Below are positions 7,964 through 16,926 of a stretch of 64,000 nucleotides of DNA, one piece after another. The stretch is from contig JAEPQB010000004.1 in assembly GCA_017640725.1 (NCBI GenBank), positions 232,084 to 296,083 of the forward strand. Direction: 5' to 3'. Numbering within the stretch: the first letter of the stretch is position 1; each line of letters begins with the position of its first letter. A program made the translations under genes and the position numbers. The stretch is from Kordiimonadaceae bacterium (GTDB taxonomy: Bacteria; Pseudomonadota; Alphaproteobacteria; Sphingomonadales; Kordiimonadaceae). The notes below the pieces were generated by a model, which did not search any database, was not told the DNA's origin, and saw only the letters and a list, made by a program, of their open reading frames with translations.

Positions 7964-9088
7964 GTGTCTGACGAGACCACCCTTTCCAGCGCTGATGTAG
8001 CGAAACTTTTGCAAGACCCCAATAGTGACAACCGGGCTGCGGCTGCACAAAAAGTTGCAAGTACTTTTGGCGGCGAAAACCTCTCGGATAGCGAGCGGGC
8101 GATTGCCGAAGATATTTTCCGCGCGATGCTCAAGGACGCGGCGGTACGGGTGCGGGAAGCCCTATCTGACAGTTTGAAAGACAATCCTGCCGTGCCTCAT
8201 GATGTCGCAGCGTCTCTCGCGAAGGATGTTGAAAGCGTTGCAATGCCGATGATTACCTCGTCGGATGTTTTGACCGATGAGGACTTGGTGGACATCGTCA
8301 AAACCCGCAGTGAAGATGTGCAAAAAGCGGTTGCAGGGCGTGCCAATGTTTCAGAACGGGTCGCTGATGCCTTGGTGGATAGCGATAATGAAGACGTCGT
8401 TGCAACGCTCGTTGGCAATGAAGGTGCGAACCTGAACGAAGGCACCTTTGACCGCGTGCTGGACAAGTTTGGCGACAGTGAAAAAGTCAATGCGCCGATG
8501 GCGCATCGCTCTGATTTGCCTGTCGGTGTTTCGGAGCGTTTGGTGACGATGGTCTCCGAACAGCTTCGCGAACACATCATGACGCATCATGAGATTTCAC
8601 CAACGACAGCAGCTGACTTGCTGCTGGAAAGCCGAGAAAAGGCAACCGTGTCCCTTGTTGAAGGTGGCAGCATGCAAACGGTGCAGGAGTTGGTTGACGA
8701 GTTGGCCAAGAACAAGCGGTTAACGCCGACATTGATGCTTCGGGCCCTTTGCATGGGCGACACCACATTCTTCGAAGTGGCTTTGGCCAAAAAAGCCGAC
8801 ATTCCGGTCTTGAACGCCTACAAACTTGTGCACGATGGTGGCGACTTGGGCCTGAAGCGCCTGTTTGAAGTAACTAATATGCCGCCGCAATTCCTGACCA
8901 TGGCCCGCGCGGCACTCGATATTTCCGAAGAGATGGTCGAGACCGGTGGCGATGACCGTGACACATATCGCAAACTTATGATCGAGCGTGTTCTTACCCA
9001 GATTGAAGATGATATAGATACGGAAAATCTGGATTATTTGATCGGCAAGCTGGGGTCTGCGCATGCGAGTTCAGCGCCTGTTGCGTGA
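7964..9088 (+). CDS. DUF2336 domain protein
   Basis: A 374-aa soluble, acidic, all-helical protein of the DUF2336 family, which is widespread in Alphaproteobacteria and built from HEAT-like helix pairs. Repeats are visible as recurrent short blocks: VREALSDSLKDNP near residue 68, SEDVQKAVAGRANVSERVADALVD near 115, and similar units to about 330. No catalytic motif, signal peptide or membrane segment is seen. The start is GTG with AGGGGAT at normal spacing. It is a single gene flanked by a CtrA-type box and a terminator, so it may be cell-cycle controlled. Its function is unknown. Confidence 0.8.
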   Translation: MSDETTLSSADVAKLLQDPNSDNRAAAAQKVASTFGGENLSDSERAIAEDIFRAMLKDAAVRVREALSDSLKDNPAVPHDVAASLAKDVESVAMPMITSSDVLTDEDLVDIVKTRSEDVQKAVAGRANVSERVADALVDSDNEDVVATLVGNEGANLNEGTFDRVLDKFGDSEKVNAPMAHRSDLPVGVSERLVTMVSEQLREHIMTHHEISPTTAADLLLESREKATVSLVEGGSMQTVQELVDELAKNKRLTPTLMLRALCMGDTTFFEVALAKKADIPVLNAYKLVHDGGDLGLKRLFEVTNMPPQFLTMARAALDISEEMVETGGDDRDTYRKLMIERVLTQIEDDIDTENLDYLIGKLGSAHASSAPVA

Positions 9089-9114
9089 CTGCTTTTAGTA
9101 CAGAACGAATTCTT

Positions 9115-9138
9115 AAACCCGGGCTTGCCCGGGTTTTT
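9115..9138. terminator. Bidirectional intrinsic terminator
   Basis: Nearly perfect 10-bp inverted repeat AAACCCGGGC / GCCCGGGTTT with a minimal TT centre and a T-run on the plus strand. It ends the DUF2336 gene and overlaps the stop of the convergent dctM. Confidence 0.85.
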
Positions 9139-10498
9139 ATTTAACTACAGTTGGTAACCAGAGTGCAATTTCAGGCCACAGCAAAATCGCGAGCAAGCCC
9201 AGTAGCTGCAATAGCACAAACGGGATGATGCCCCTGTAGATGTCTCTCAGGTCGACCAGGTCTGCTGCTGCCCCTTTCATATAAAAAAGCGCAAAACCAA
9301 AAGGCGGCGTCAGGAAACTGGTCTGCAGGTTGACGGCCATCAATATGGCGAACCACATTGTTGTCAGGCCAGGGTCCGCGAGGTGTCCGCCAAAATCCAA
9401 ATGCGCAATAATTGGCGCAAACACTGGCAAAATAATCAGCGTAATCTCTATCCAGTCAAAGAAGAAACCGAGCAGGAAAACGGCGATCATCAAAATCATC
9501 AATACCGTCCAACCGCCAGTGCCGGTAGACTGGATGATGTGCAATATCTGGTCGTGACCACCAACCAGGGCAAAGACGTAGGAAAAGGCTGTTGCACCGA
9601 CAAACAAACCAAACAACATCGTCGTGGTCAGCGTAGAACGCTCCACAACATCTCGCAGTACGGTAAAGCGAAGCTCGCCGCGCAGGCGGGCGAGCAGCAG
9701 GGCACCAAAAGCTCCAACACCGCTGGCTTCCGTTGGTGTTGCTATACCACCGAATATGGAGCCCAATACCGCCGCAATCAACAAAAGTGGCGGCACAAAG
9801 CTCCTGAAAACCATAGCCATTGTAAGAGGCTCTTCAATCTCGGTGTCTTGCATCGGCGGCGCAAGGTCAGGATTGAGGCTTGTGCGTGTGAATATGTAAA
9901 TCAGATAAAAAACCGCCAACATCAAACTTGGCACCACTGCAGCGAGGAACAAACCACCAGCGGAGGTGCCAAGAAGGTCTGCCATGACCACCAACATGAT
10001 GGAGGGTGGCAGCAGAATGCCAAGCGTGCCAGAAGCCGCAATTGTGCCTGTCGCAAGCGGTTTGTCATACTTGCGTTCCAGCATCACAGGTAATGCCATC
10101 AGCGTCATCATCACAACACTTGCACCGATGATACCGGTGGTCGCTGCTAGAATGACGCCGAGCAAAGTGACAGAAAGGGCCAATCCGCCTGGCACACGCC
10201 TTGTCATCAGTTGCAGCGTGTTAAGTAGGTCGCGGGCAATGCCGCTTTTTTCCATCATGGTGCCCATGAAAATGAACATGGGTATGGCAACCAACAGCTG
10301 TTTGTTGACTACGCCGCCGAATATGCGGCTGACCACAAGGAAGAAGCTGTTGGGGTTTTCTAAACCCATAAGAACGGCAAGTCCCCAGAACGCCAAACCG
10401 GTACCGCCCAGAACAAAAGCAATGGGAAATCCGCTGAACAGCAAAGGAACCAGCGTTAAGAACATAAGGAAGGGCAGGAATTCAATGAAACTAGTCAT
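9137..10498 (-). CDS. dctM: TRAP transporter large permease DctM
   Basis: A 453-aa inner-membrane subunit with about 12 hydrophobic helices. Typical DctM blocks are FSGFPIAFVLGG near the start, IPMFIFMGTMMEKSGIARDLL, the glycine-rich TTGIIGASVVMM and GTLGILLPPSIMLV, and NLQTSFLTPPFGFALFY near the end. The large subunit carries the Na+ and substrate path. ATG 10498 overlaps the dctQ stop by 8 nt (ATGACTAG), so it is translationally coupled; a longer frame would read back into dctQ. It is the last gene of dctP-dctQ-dctM. Confidence 0.93.
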   Translation of the reverse strand: MTSFIEFLPFLMFLTLVPLLFSGFPIAFVLGGTGLAFWGLAVLMGLENPNSFFLVVSRIFGGVVNKQLLVAIPMFIFMGTMMEKSGIARDLLNTLQLMTRRVPGGLALSVTLLGVILAATTGIIGASVVMMTLMALPVMLERKYDKPLATGTIAASGTLGILLPPSIMLVVMADLLGTSAGGLFLAAVVPSLMLAVFYLIYIFTRTSLNPDLAPPMQDTEIEEPLTMAMVFRSFVPPLLLIAAVLGSIFGGIATPTEASGVGAFGALLLARLRGELRFTVLRDVVERSTLTTTMLFGLFVGATAFSYVFALVGGHDQILHIIQSTGTGGWTVLMILMIAVFLLGFFFDWIEITLIILPVFAPIIAHLDFGGHLADPGLTTMWFAILMAVNLQTSFLTPPFGFALFYMKGAAADLVDLRDIYRGIIPFVLLQLLGLLAILLWPEIALWLPTVVK

Positions 10499-11060
10499 TA
10501 GTGCTCCCTGACACATCTGTTGCAAGGCCAAAGCTCGTTTTATGGGACAGTTCTTCAGGTCCAAACAAGAAAACAGAGGTGTGAATGAGTTTTGCGAGAG
10601 CGGCCATGCCCAATGTTAAAAATCCGAGTGGAATGACTGCCTTGATAATCCATCTGTGCGGCAAACCAGTCGCAGAGGGGCTGGCTTCGTCATACTGCAG
10701 GCTATATCCCACATAGTCGACGCCGAACCAAACAACAGCCGTCACATAAGGCATTAAAAACAGGCAGCAGCCAAACAGTTCCACCCAGGCTTTGGTGCGT
10801 GGTGAGAAACGTTCGCTGGCAAGTTCAATACGCACATGGGCGTCGCGTGAGTATGCCCAACCAAGCGCGAGCAGAAACAAGGCACCATGCAAATGCCATT
10901 CAAGTTCCTGTAGTTTGGTTGATCCAATAACAAACCAGTGGCGGAGCGTGACGTCCGTCATAATGACAAGGATGAGCACCACCATCAGCCATGCTGACGC
11001 ACGGCCAAGTCTTGTGGCGCCTTCGTCCAAAAAGCCGGCGAGTTTGAGAAGACCGTCCAT
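10491..11060 (-). CDS. dctQ: TRAP transporter small permease DctQ
   Basis: A 189-aa four-helix membrane protein. The central signature LQELEWHLHGALFLLALGWAY and the following HVRIEL are characteristic of DctQ, which bridges the large permease and the binding protein. ATG 11060 overlaps the dctP stop as TGATG, which is why it is preferred to the TTG one codon upstream. Its end overlaps dctM by 8 nt. The C-terminal tail after the last helix is polar and poorly conserved. Confidence 0.9.
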   Translation of the reverse strand: MDGLLKLAGFLDEGATRLGRASAWLMVVLILVIMTDVTLRHWFVIGSTKLQELEWHLHGALFLLALGWAYSRDAHVRIELASERFSPRTKAWVELFGCCLFLMPYVTAVVWFGVDYVGYSLQYDEASPSATGLPHRWIIKAVIPLGFLTLGMAALAKLIHTSVFLFGPEELSHKTSFGLATDVSGSTND

Positions 11061-12127
11061 CAATCTTGTTTCAGATAGCCGCGTTCGGCCCAGCCTTTAT
11101 ATTTGGCACGAAAGGCACTGAGGGACGCCCATACCCTTGCAAAGTCCGGGTCTTCGGCCTGCAGGTCCGCGGCCACTTCATCCCATGCGGTTTCCAGACC
11201 GGCCAAGATTTCGGGCGACCAAGTGTGAATTTGTACACCCTCAGCTTCAAGCCGCGCCATAGCATCTGCCTGCAAAGCCTCGCCCTCGGCAACGCCGTGC
11301 CGCACATTGGCTGAGCAGGTAGTTTCAATCATATGCTGTTGGTTTTCACTCAGTGCATTCCAGGCGTCTAAATTTATCATCAATTCAAAGAAGGTGGACT
11401 GCTGGTGCCAGCCTGGGAGGTAATAGTGCTTGGCCACTTCGTAAAAGCCCATGCGCTCATCAACGGCAGGCATGGCATATTCTGTGGCATCAATTGTGCC
11501 AAGCTCAAGCGCCTGATAAATCTCGCCGCCAGCAATCAGCTGTGGGGCCGCACCAATTTTTTCCATGACTTTTCCGCCAAGGCCAAAGAAGCGGATTTTC
11601 AGGCCACGAAAGTCTTTCATGGAGTTGATTTCTTTTTTGAACCACCCTGAAGCTTCGGGGGGTGTCAGGCCACATATTACACTGTGGATATTGTGCCGGT
11701 GGTAAATCTCGTCAAAGAGGGGCTTGCCACCGCCAAAATCAAACCACGCCAGATATTCTGGTGCAGAGGGACCAAACGGCACGGACGCAAACAACTGCAG
11801 CGACGGTTCTTTGCCAGCCCAATAGCCAGGCGTGGACCAACCGGCCTCCAGGGCGCCGTAACTAACAGCGTCAAATGTTTCAAATGGCGGTGCCAGCACT
11901 CCTGGCTCATGAAACTTGAGTTCGATATCACCGTTAGAGATCAAATAGAGTTCGTCCGAGATGCGTTTGCCGAGTGTTCCGATCTGAAGAAGTGTAGAAG
12001 GATAAGTGCTGGTCATGCGCCAACGCACTGGCTCTACGGCTTCAGTTTCGGTGTTGGTGTCCTCGGTGGGCGCACTGCAGGCCGCCAGCATTAAAGTACT
12101 GGCCGCAAAAACTGATCTAAGCGACAT
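11060..12127 (-). CDS. dctP: TRAP transporter substrate-binding lipoprotein DctP
   Basis: A 355-aa solute-binding protein. The lipobox LMLAAC at residues 12-17 suggests it is lipid-anchored rather than free in the periplasm. The DctP/YiaO fold is seen in WRMTSTYPS, MKDFRGLKIRFFGLGG (the ligand-carboxylate arginine region) and QALELGTIDATEY. It resembles the subfamily for keto acids and monocarboxylates, but the ligand cannot be read. ATG 12127 (MSLRSV) is chosen so the signal peptide begins with a short basic n-region; an upstream ATG would add four residues. It lies 20 nt after the TipN-like gene and starts the P-Q-M order. Confidence 0.9.
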   Translation of the reverse strand: MSLRSVFAASTLMLAACSAPTEDTNTETEAVEPVRWRMTSTYPSTLLQIGTLGKRISDELYLISNGDIELKFHEPGVLAPPFETFDAVSYGALEAGWSTPGYWAGKEPSLQLFASVPFGPSAPEYLAWFDFGGGKPLFDEIYHRHNIHSVICGLTPPEASGWFKKEINSMKDFRGLKIRFFGLGGKVMEKIGAAPQLIAGGEIYQALELGTIDATEYAMPAVDERMGFYEVAKHYYLPGWHQQSTFFELMINLDAWNALSENQQHMIETTCSANVRHGVAEGEALQADAMARLEAEGVQIHTWSPEILAGLETAWDEVAADLQAEDPDFARVWASLSAFRAKYKGWAERGYLKQD

Positions 12128-12147
12128 GATCCCCCACAATCGATTGA

Positions 12148-14940
12148 TTAACTGAATTTTTTGAGTGACTGGCCAAGCAAAATATAGAGCTTGCCCATGT
12201 CAGAAGAGATGAGGGTGACCGAAAGCGCGCTGCCTTTATCGCCCAGCATTGCCCGCTCCATCAAACCTTCGAAATCGCGACAGTAACGGGTTACAGTTTC
12301 GCGGAATTCACTGTCGACTTTGTACTTGTCAGCAATTGCTTTCCGGGTGGCCCGGTCCGCCATCTTGAGCGTGCGGCGCATGAAGACAGACTTGTCCCCA
12401 TCGAGGTAAGCTTGCCAAACACCATCGGGCAGGTCCTGTGAAAGTGCTTTGTTAATGTCAATCGAGACGGATTGCAGGCTTTCCATCAGAAGGGCAGAGG
12501 AACGTGCAAACTCGTTTCGGGTTGCTGAAACAATGCGGCCTTCGATTTCCGATGTCTTTTCAATGAATTGCTCGGCTTGCTGTGCGATCTTATCAGACTC
12601 GTTGCCAAGGCGCATTGCGAGCAGGGCGCTTTCTTTCTCGGCACGCTCTGCGCTGTCTTCATAATCAGAAAGAACCCGATTGAGGGTGGCCTGCATCTGT
12701 TCTTGCAGGTAGGTAATGCGTTCCCCAGCTTTGTCGCTAATGTCACCAATATTGGCCGAAAGTTCTTCACCGGTTTTTTCGACTGAGTCGCGCATTTCAT
12801 TTTGCGCTCGTTCGGTCTGGTCAATCAAAGACTGACTCGCAGCATCAAGGCGTTCCGCTGCTTCAGTGGAGCTTTCTGCAAACTGGGCGATCTGCGCGTC
12901 CATACGTTCGGTGGATTTATCAAGGCTTTGAATAACGTCGCCTGCTTCTTCGATGATGCGCTCCCGCTCTCCAGCAAAAGCTTCTGCAGCCCGGCCTAGC
13001 TTCTGGCTGGTTTCGTAAAGCTGTTCATCAAGTTGGCCGGCGTTTTCACTGAGTTCTACGCTTCGGTCCTGCACAGTGCTGGCGGCTGTATTGGCTTTCT
13101 CTTCAAGCTCAGTCACTGCACCCGAAAGAGAGGTGGCTTTTTCGTTTAGGAAGCTCTCTGCTTCGCCAGCTCTTTCCTGCAAGGCGCTAGATTGCGCGGT
13201 GAAGCGTTCTGCTGCTTCGATCACTTTGCTGGCAGCATCCCCGGACGCGGCGTTCAAAGCTTCCCGCTGCCGCACAAGGTCTTCTTCTAGCCGCGACAGC
13301 TTCATGCGGGTTTCGCTGAGGATGTCGGCCAGGTGGCCGCCTTGTTCGTCCATTCTCTCACGTACATTCTCGATTTCGTCGCGGGTTGTGGAAGACTGCT
13401 CTGCCAGTTTTTCAGCCTGTGCTTTGATTGTATCTGAAGTCTCAACCAAAGACTGACCTGTAGTCTCACCTGCGCGTGCCAGTTCGGCCATCTGGTCTTC
13501 AACACCGGCGCGTAGCTGCCTGATGTGCTGAAGTGTTCTTTCTGCCGTGTCTTCCGCTTCCTTGGTGGCTGCAGTGTTTTGTTCGGCGATGGTGCTGAGT
13601 GTATTGTCGAGGGCTCGCCGGGCACGCTCAAGACCGTCCTCGAGAACAAGGTCCACTTGTTTCGCGTGCTCAAGCACTTGTTTGCCGGTTTCTTCGGTTG
13701 TCGCGAGCGTTTGCGCGTTCACGCGCTCACTGGTTTCCAGTGCTGACGTGCTGTGCGCCTCCAGCGACTGACCAGCTTCTTCAAGCATGTCTTTAGCCCT
13801 ACCAACCGTCTCGATAATCTGGTCGGACATGGCTTGGGCACGCTCGGAGAATACTTTGGACACGTCATTAGTACTGTCCAGGGCCTCTGTTGCGGCCGTG
13901 CGCACTTCGCCAACATGCGTTTTAAGTGTCTCTTCAATTTTCGAAGACTCGGCGGCCGCCAGTTCGGCAAGCTCCTTAAGCACAGAACCTTGTGTTGTCA
14001 TATGCTCCGAGAGTTCTGCAGAGCGGCCTTCCAGGCCTTCCACATCGTGACGGAACTTCTCCATGCCTCCGAGCACTTTATCCGTCACGGCCTGTAGCCT
14101 GAGTTCCACATCAACGGCGATGTCCTGGACTTCGTTGACACGGCTGCTGACATGGTCGCCGGCTTTATCCAGGCGTTGTTCGAAATCCTCGGTTGCTTTG
14201 CCGAATGCCTCTAGGCTGGTGTTCACACGCTCGCGGGCATGGTCAGCGGTTGCTGCTGCAGCATTACCGGCCCCTTCAACCCGAGCGCTCATGTCATTCA
14301 CGTTGCTTTCGAGCGCTGAAATGCGTTCCTCGACTTCGCCTGTGAGTTCTTGAATGGCCGCACGTTCGCGCTCAAGAAGTTCCCGAATGCTGGCGGTGCG
14401 CGCTTCCGTGTCGGCAGTAGCTGAAAAAAGATCGCTGATCTGAGACTGAAACCGGTCTTCAAGGTTGGCGAGCCGGTCAGCGGCAAGGTCGGCGACCGCA
14501 TCAATGTTGGTTAGCTCTTTCTGGAGTGACCTGTTCAGGCCAGCCAGACGCTGCTCAGCAACTTCCACAGGGGCCACGGCCTTGTCCAGGTTTTGAGAGA
14601 TGGCCAGTCGTCTTTCCAGCAAAGGGTCTGTTCGCTGAAAGGCCAGTGCCACCAGCCAAAATATCGCGACTGGGGTGCTGTATCCGGCAACAAGACTTGC
14701 GAGATCCGTTGGGCTGAAAGATACGCCAGCGTCGGTGGGCGATGAAAATATATAGTAAGCGGCCGCGGCAGACCAGATTGCCGTTGCTGCCCCGGCAATA
14801 ACAACAGGCGCCAACCGCCTGGAATTCCTGGCGCGTTGCCTCTCAAGGGCCTGCTGGTCCAGCTCTTTATCTTCAGACTTTGTGTCTGATTGGTTTTCTT
14901 CTGATTTCACGTCTGGGAAATCCAGTTCAACTCTCGACAT
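12148..14940 (-). CDS. TipN-like polar membrane coiled-coil protein
   Basis: A 930-aa protein with an acidic, Lys/Glu-rich N-terminus, two hydrophobic helices at about residues 43-65 and 80-102, then about 700 residues of nearly continuous Ala/Glu/Thr-rich coiled coil, and a separate C-terminal domain (about 820-930). The C-terminal domain carries DGVWQAYLDGDKSVFMRRTL and SSDMGKLYILLGQ. This layout matches TipN, the Caulobacter birth-scar protein that marks the new pole and helps place the flagellum; the window's flagellar content fits that role. Low sequence complexity makes homology hard to judge, and another large coiled-coil protein is possible. dctP follows 20 nt later on the same strand. 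Confidence 0.6.
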   Translation of the reverse strand: MSRVELDFPDVKSEENQSDTKSEDKELDQQALERQRARNSRRLAPVVIAGAATAIWSAAAAYYIFSSPTDAGVSFSPTDLASLVAGYSTPVAIFWLVALAFQRTDPLLERRLAISQNLDKAVAPVEVAEQRLAGLNRSLQKELTNIDAVADLAADRLANLEDRFQSQISDLFSATADTEARTASIRELLERERAAIQELTGEVEERISALESNVNDMSARVEGAGNAAAATADHARERVNTSLEAFGKATEDFEQRLDKAGDHVSSRVNEVQDIAVDVELRLQAVTDKVLGGMEKFRHDVEGLEGRSAELSEHMTTQGSVLKELAELAAAESSKIEETLKTHVGEVRTAATEALDSTNDVSKVFSERAQAMSDQIIETVGRAKDMLEEAGQSLEAHSTSALETSERVNAQTLATTEETGKQVLEHAKQVDLVLEDGLERARRALDNTLSTIAEQNTAATKEAEDTAERTLQHIRQLRAGVEDQMAELARAGETTGQSLVETSDTIKAQAEKLAEQSSTTRDEIENVRERMDEQGGHLADILSETRMKLSRLEEDLVRQREALNAASGDAASKVIEAAERFTAQSSALQERAGEAESFLNEKATSLSGAVTELEEKANTAASTVQDRSVELSENAGQLDEQLYETSQKLGRAAEAFAGERERIIEEAGDVIQSLDKSTERMDAQIAQFAESSTEAAERLDAASQSLIDQTERAQNEMRDSVEKTGEELSANIGDISDKAGERITYLQEQMQATLNRVLSDYEDSAERAEKESALLAMRLGNESDKIAQQAEQFIEKTSEIEGRIVSATRNEFARSSALLMESLQSVSIDINKALSQDLPDGVWQAYLDGDKSVFMRRTLKMADRATRKAIADKYKVDSEFRETVTRYCRDFEGLMERAMLGDKGSALSVTLISSDMGKLYILLGQSLKKFS

Positions 14941-15129
14941 CGCCGCCGTCCCTCAGCCCCAAAAGTCCTTGGACTACAGTTTCATTTTCATGACAGACCG
15001 TCAACCATTCGCTGGCTTTTCAGGTGTTTATGGTTCGTTGTTAATCAACAGTTGTGGCAAAATGATGGAATTGGGGTATTCTGGTTTGAGTTATCGGTGC
15101 ACTTCGTTTGAAGCCAATGGGGACAAGGC

Positions 15130-15387
15130 ATGAGCGAAACCATTGAAAAAAGACCTGTCAGACCATCGTTGAGCGGCGTTCAGCGCCGCTATCTGGAACG
15201 AGGACTATCGCAGCCGGGTGGAAAATTGCCGCTTTTTGACAAAGATGGACAGCGTATCAAAGATCAGACCATTAAGGCTTGCATCAAAAATGGCTGGGCC
15301 GAACGCTGGTACAATAACCCAATAAAGCCGGACTGGCTGATCTGCAAATTGACCGCCGCCGGTCGTGATGTGTTGAAAGCGAAATAA
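15130..15387 (+). CDS. Small conserved hypothetical protein
   Basis: An 85-aa basic soluble protein, not assigned to a known family. SGVQRRYLERGLSQPGGKLPLF, IKACIKNGWAERWY and CKLTAAGRDVLK have the spacing of a small winged-helix-like fold, where a final L-T-AGR-L segment is common, but this is only a shape argument. The ATG follows GGGGACAAGGC. It ends 3 nt before the Hpt gene, so it probably shares the signalling operon that follows. Confidence 0.6.
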   Translation: MSETIEKRPVRPSLSGVQRRYLERGLSQPGGKLPLFDKDGQRIKDQTIKACIKNGWAERWYNNPIKPDWLICKLTAAGRDVLKAK

Positions 15388-15390
15388 TCT

Positions 15391-15747
15391 GTGGCTGAAT
15401 CTGATTGGGATGAAAACATTCTGCTAGACACCAATCACCTATCAGAATTTACCGGCGGGGATCCTGCGTTTCAGGGGCAAGTTCTGAAGGTGTTCTTGGA
15501 CAATGCACCTGAATACCTTGAAACCTTGTGTGCACCGGGCAATGAAAACTGGCGAACGGATGCCCACAAATTGAAGGGTGCCGCGAGAAGCATTGGCGCG
15601 TGGCGATTGGCTCGCGAAGCTGAACGCGCCGAACAGTTGGGCTTTCCCGCGAGCGACGACCCACGTCGACAAGCCATAGGAGCTGAACTGGCCGTAAGGC
15701 TCAAAGATACCATTGAGGAAATCCAGTCCCGTGGGTCTGGTTTTTAG
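15391..15747 (+). CDS. Hpt-domain phosphotransfer protein
   Basis: A 118-aa cytosolic single-domain histidine phosphotransferase. HKLKGAARSIG supplies the phospho-accepting His (H59) with the usual Lys and Gly behind it; the rest is the helical bundle. The start is GTG. It sits 3 nt after the small hypothetical gene and 92 nt before a receiver-domain protein, suggesting partners in one relay. No histidine kinase gene is adjacent. Confidence 0.85.
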   Translation: MAESDWDENILLDTNHLSEFTGGDPAFQGQVLKVFLDNAPEYLETLCAPGNENWRTDAHKLKGAARSIGAWRLAREAERAEQLGFPASDDPRRQAIGAELAVRLKDTIEEIQSRGSGF

Positions 15748-15839
15748 TGTGAACAAGCTTCGGGTATTAAGCGTTTGACCCTAAGCTGCTGTAACCGTTA
15801 AGGTTCGGCGGGGTCGCCTTTTGGGGCAAAGGTTGTTTT

Positions 15840-16391
15840 ATGAGTGATTATGATTTTGATCGAGTGAATGTATTGCTGGCCGAGGATAGCCCGTTCATTC
15901 GCTCTTTGCTGGTTAATTCCCTGAAGGTTCTGGGCGTTGGCAATGTGTTTGCCGTTGAGCACGGCGGCGACGCTATTCATTTTCTGCAGCGCGTTAAAAA
16001 CGAACCCATGCGCGTTGGCGTTCAGCAAATCGACATTGTGATTTCCAACTGGGACATGCATCCCATTGACGGCATGATGTTCCTGCGCTGGGTGCGGCGA
16101 CACAAGGATAGTCCAGACCGATTTGTCCCGTTTATGCTTATCACGAGCTACACCGAGCCTGAACGAATCCTGCAAGCGCGGGAAATGGGCGTGACAGATA
16201 TGCTCGCTAAGCCTTTTACCATCAAGCACATTGGCGAAAAGCTGATTTCAATAATCGAGCGCCCAAGACAATTTGTGCATAACAAGGACTTTTTTGGGCC
16301 TGACCGTAGGCGCCAAAAAATTGATCATGGCGGCCCAGAGCGGCGCGTATTGACGGACAAGAGCGAAGGCGTGGAGATTATCCGTGGCTAA
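15840..16391 (+). CDS. Receiver-domain protein with Asn at the phosphosite
   Basis: A 183-aa response-regulator-like protein. The receiver (about residues 8-130) has the acidic pair E15/D16 (LLAEDSPFIR), T102 (ITSYTE) and K124 (LAKPFT). In the segment VISNWDMHP the position normally held by the phospho-accepting Asp is Asn (N70), with an Asp two residues later (D72), the reverse of the D-W-N order in CheY. The tail carries FFGPDRRRQ and PERRVLT, a basic region seen in other alphaproteobacterial stand-alone receivers, with no recognised output domain. It overlaps the following Hpt gene by 8 nt. It is probably a pseudo-receiver, unless D72 or another Asp is used. Confidence 0.82.
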   Translation: MSDYDFDRVNVLLAEDSPFIRSLLVNSLKVLGVGNVFAVEHGGDAIHFLQRVKNEPMRVGVQQIDIVISNWDMHPIDGMMFLRWVRRHKDSPDRFVPFMLITSYTEPERILQAREMGVTDMLAKPFTIKHIGEKLISIIERPRQFVHNKDFFGPDRRRQKIDHGGPERRVLTDKSEGVEIIRG

Positions 16392-16884
16392 GAAGGTAAT
16401 TGTTCGATTTTATCGCTTTAAGAACCGCCTCAAGGAAAAAACCGCAGGATTGGCACCTGGTAAAACCAGCATCAACCCGGAAGCTCTTGAGGAAGCAGAA
16501 AAAGCACTCAACAAAATGTCGGAAGACTACCCGGATTGGGTGTCAGGCTTGATTGTCAAGTTGCAGGAGCAGCATGGCCGCTGCGTCGATACGCCTGAAA
16601 AGCGGCATGAATTTTTTGAAGAAATCAATCATATTGCTCACGATATGAAGGGGCAGGGCGGTACTTTTGGCTATCCCCTGATCACAGATTTTGCCGATAG
16701 TTTGTATGGATTTACTGTGAAGCGACCCGGCGACATATCAGACAATCAAGTTGAACTGGTGAAAAGTCACGTAGACGCCATGCGCGCTGTCATCCGTGGG
16801 CGCGTGTCCGGGGACGGTGGTGAAATTGGTGCAGAGCTTTCAAAAAGCCTGGATGAAGCCATCGCCAAATACGAAGAGACGTAA
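16384..16884 (+). CDS. Second Hpt-domain protein
   Basis: A 166-aa cytosolic protein. The basic N-terminus (about 1-30) is followed by helices and the motif HIAHDMKGQGGTFGYPLIT; H86 with K89 and G90 fits the Hpt signature. The start overlaps the receiver gene by 8 nt, so the two are probably made together. The pairing of two Hpt proteins with one receiver and no kinase suggests the group joins a relay encoded elsewhere. A terminator follows directly. Confidence 0.75.
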   Translation: MAKKVIVRFYRFKNRLKEKTAGLAPGKTSINPEALEEAEKALNKMSEDYPDWVSGLIVKLQEQHGRCVDTPEKRHEFFEEINHIAHDMKGQGGTFGYPLITDFADSLYGFTVKRPGDISDNQVELVKSHVDAMRAVIRGRVSGDGGEIGAELSKSLDEAIAKYEET

Positions 16885-16885
16885 A

Positions 16886-16908
16886 AAAAGCGGCCGGAGC
16901 CGCTTTTT
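16886..16908. terminator. Bidirectional intrinsic terminator
   Basis: Stem GCGGC / GCCGC with loop CGGA, flanked by A7 and T5. It closes the Hpt operon (+) and the alkaline phosphatase gene (-). Confidence 0.88.
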
Positions 16909-16926
16909 CAAATCCATAATCCAATT

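Noticed and set aside
9383..10093. 236-aa plus-strand frame
   Set aside because: It lies wholly antisense to dctM, which has full family signatures; no ribosome-binding site or recognisable domain.
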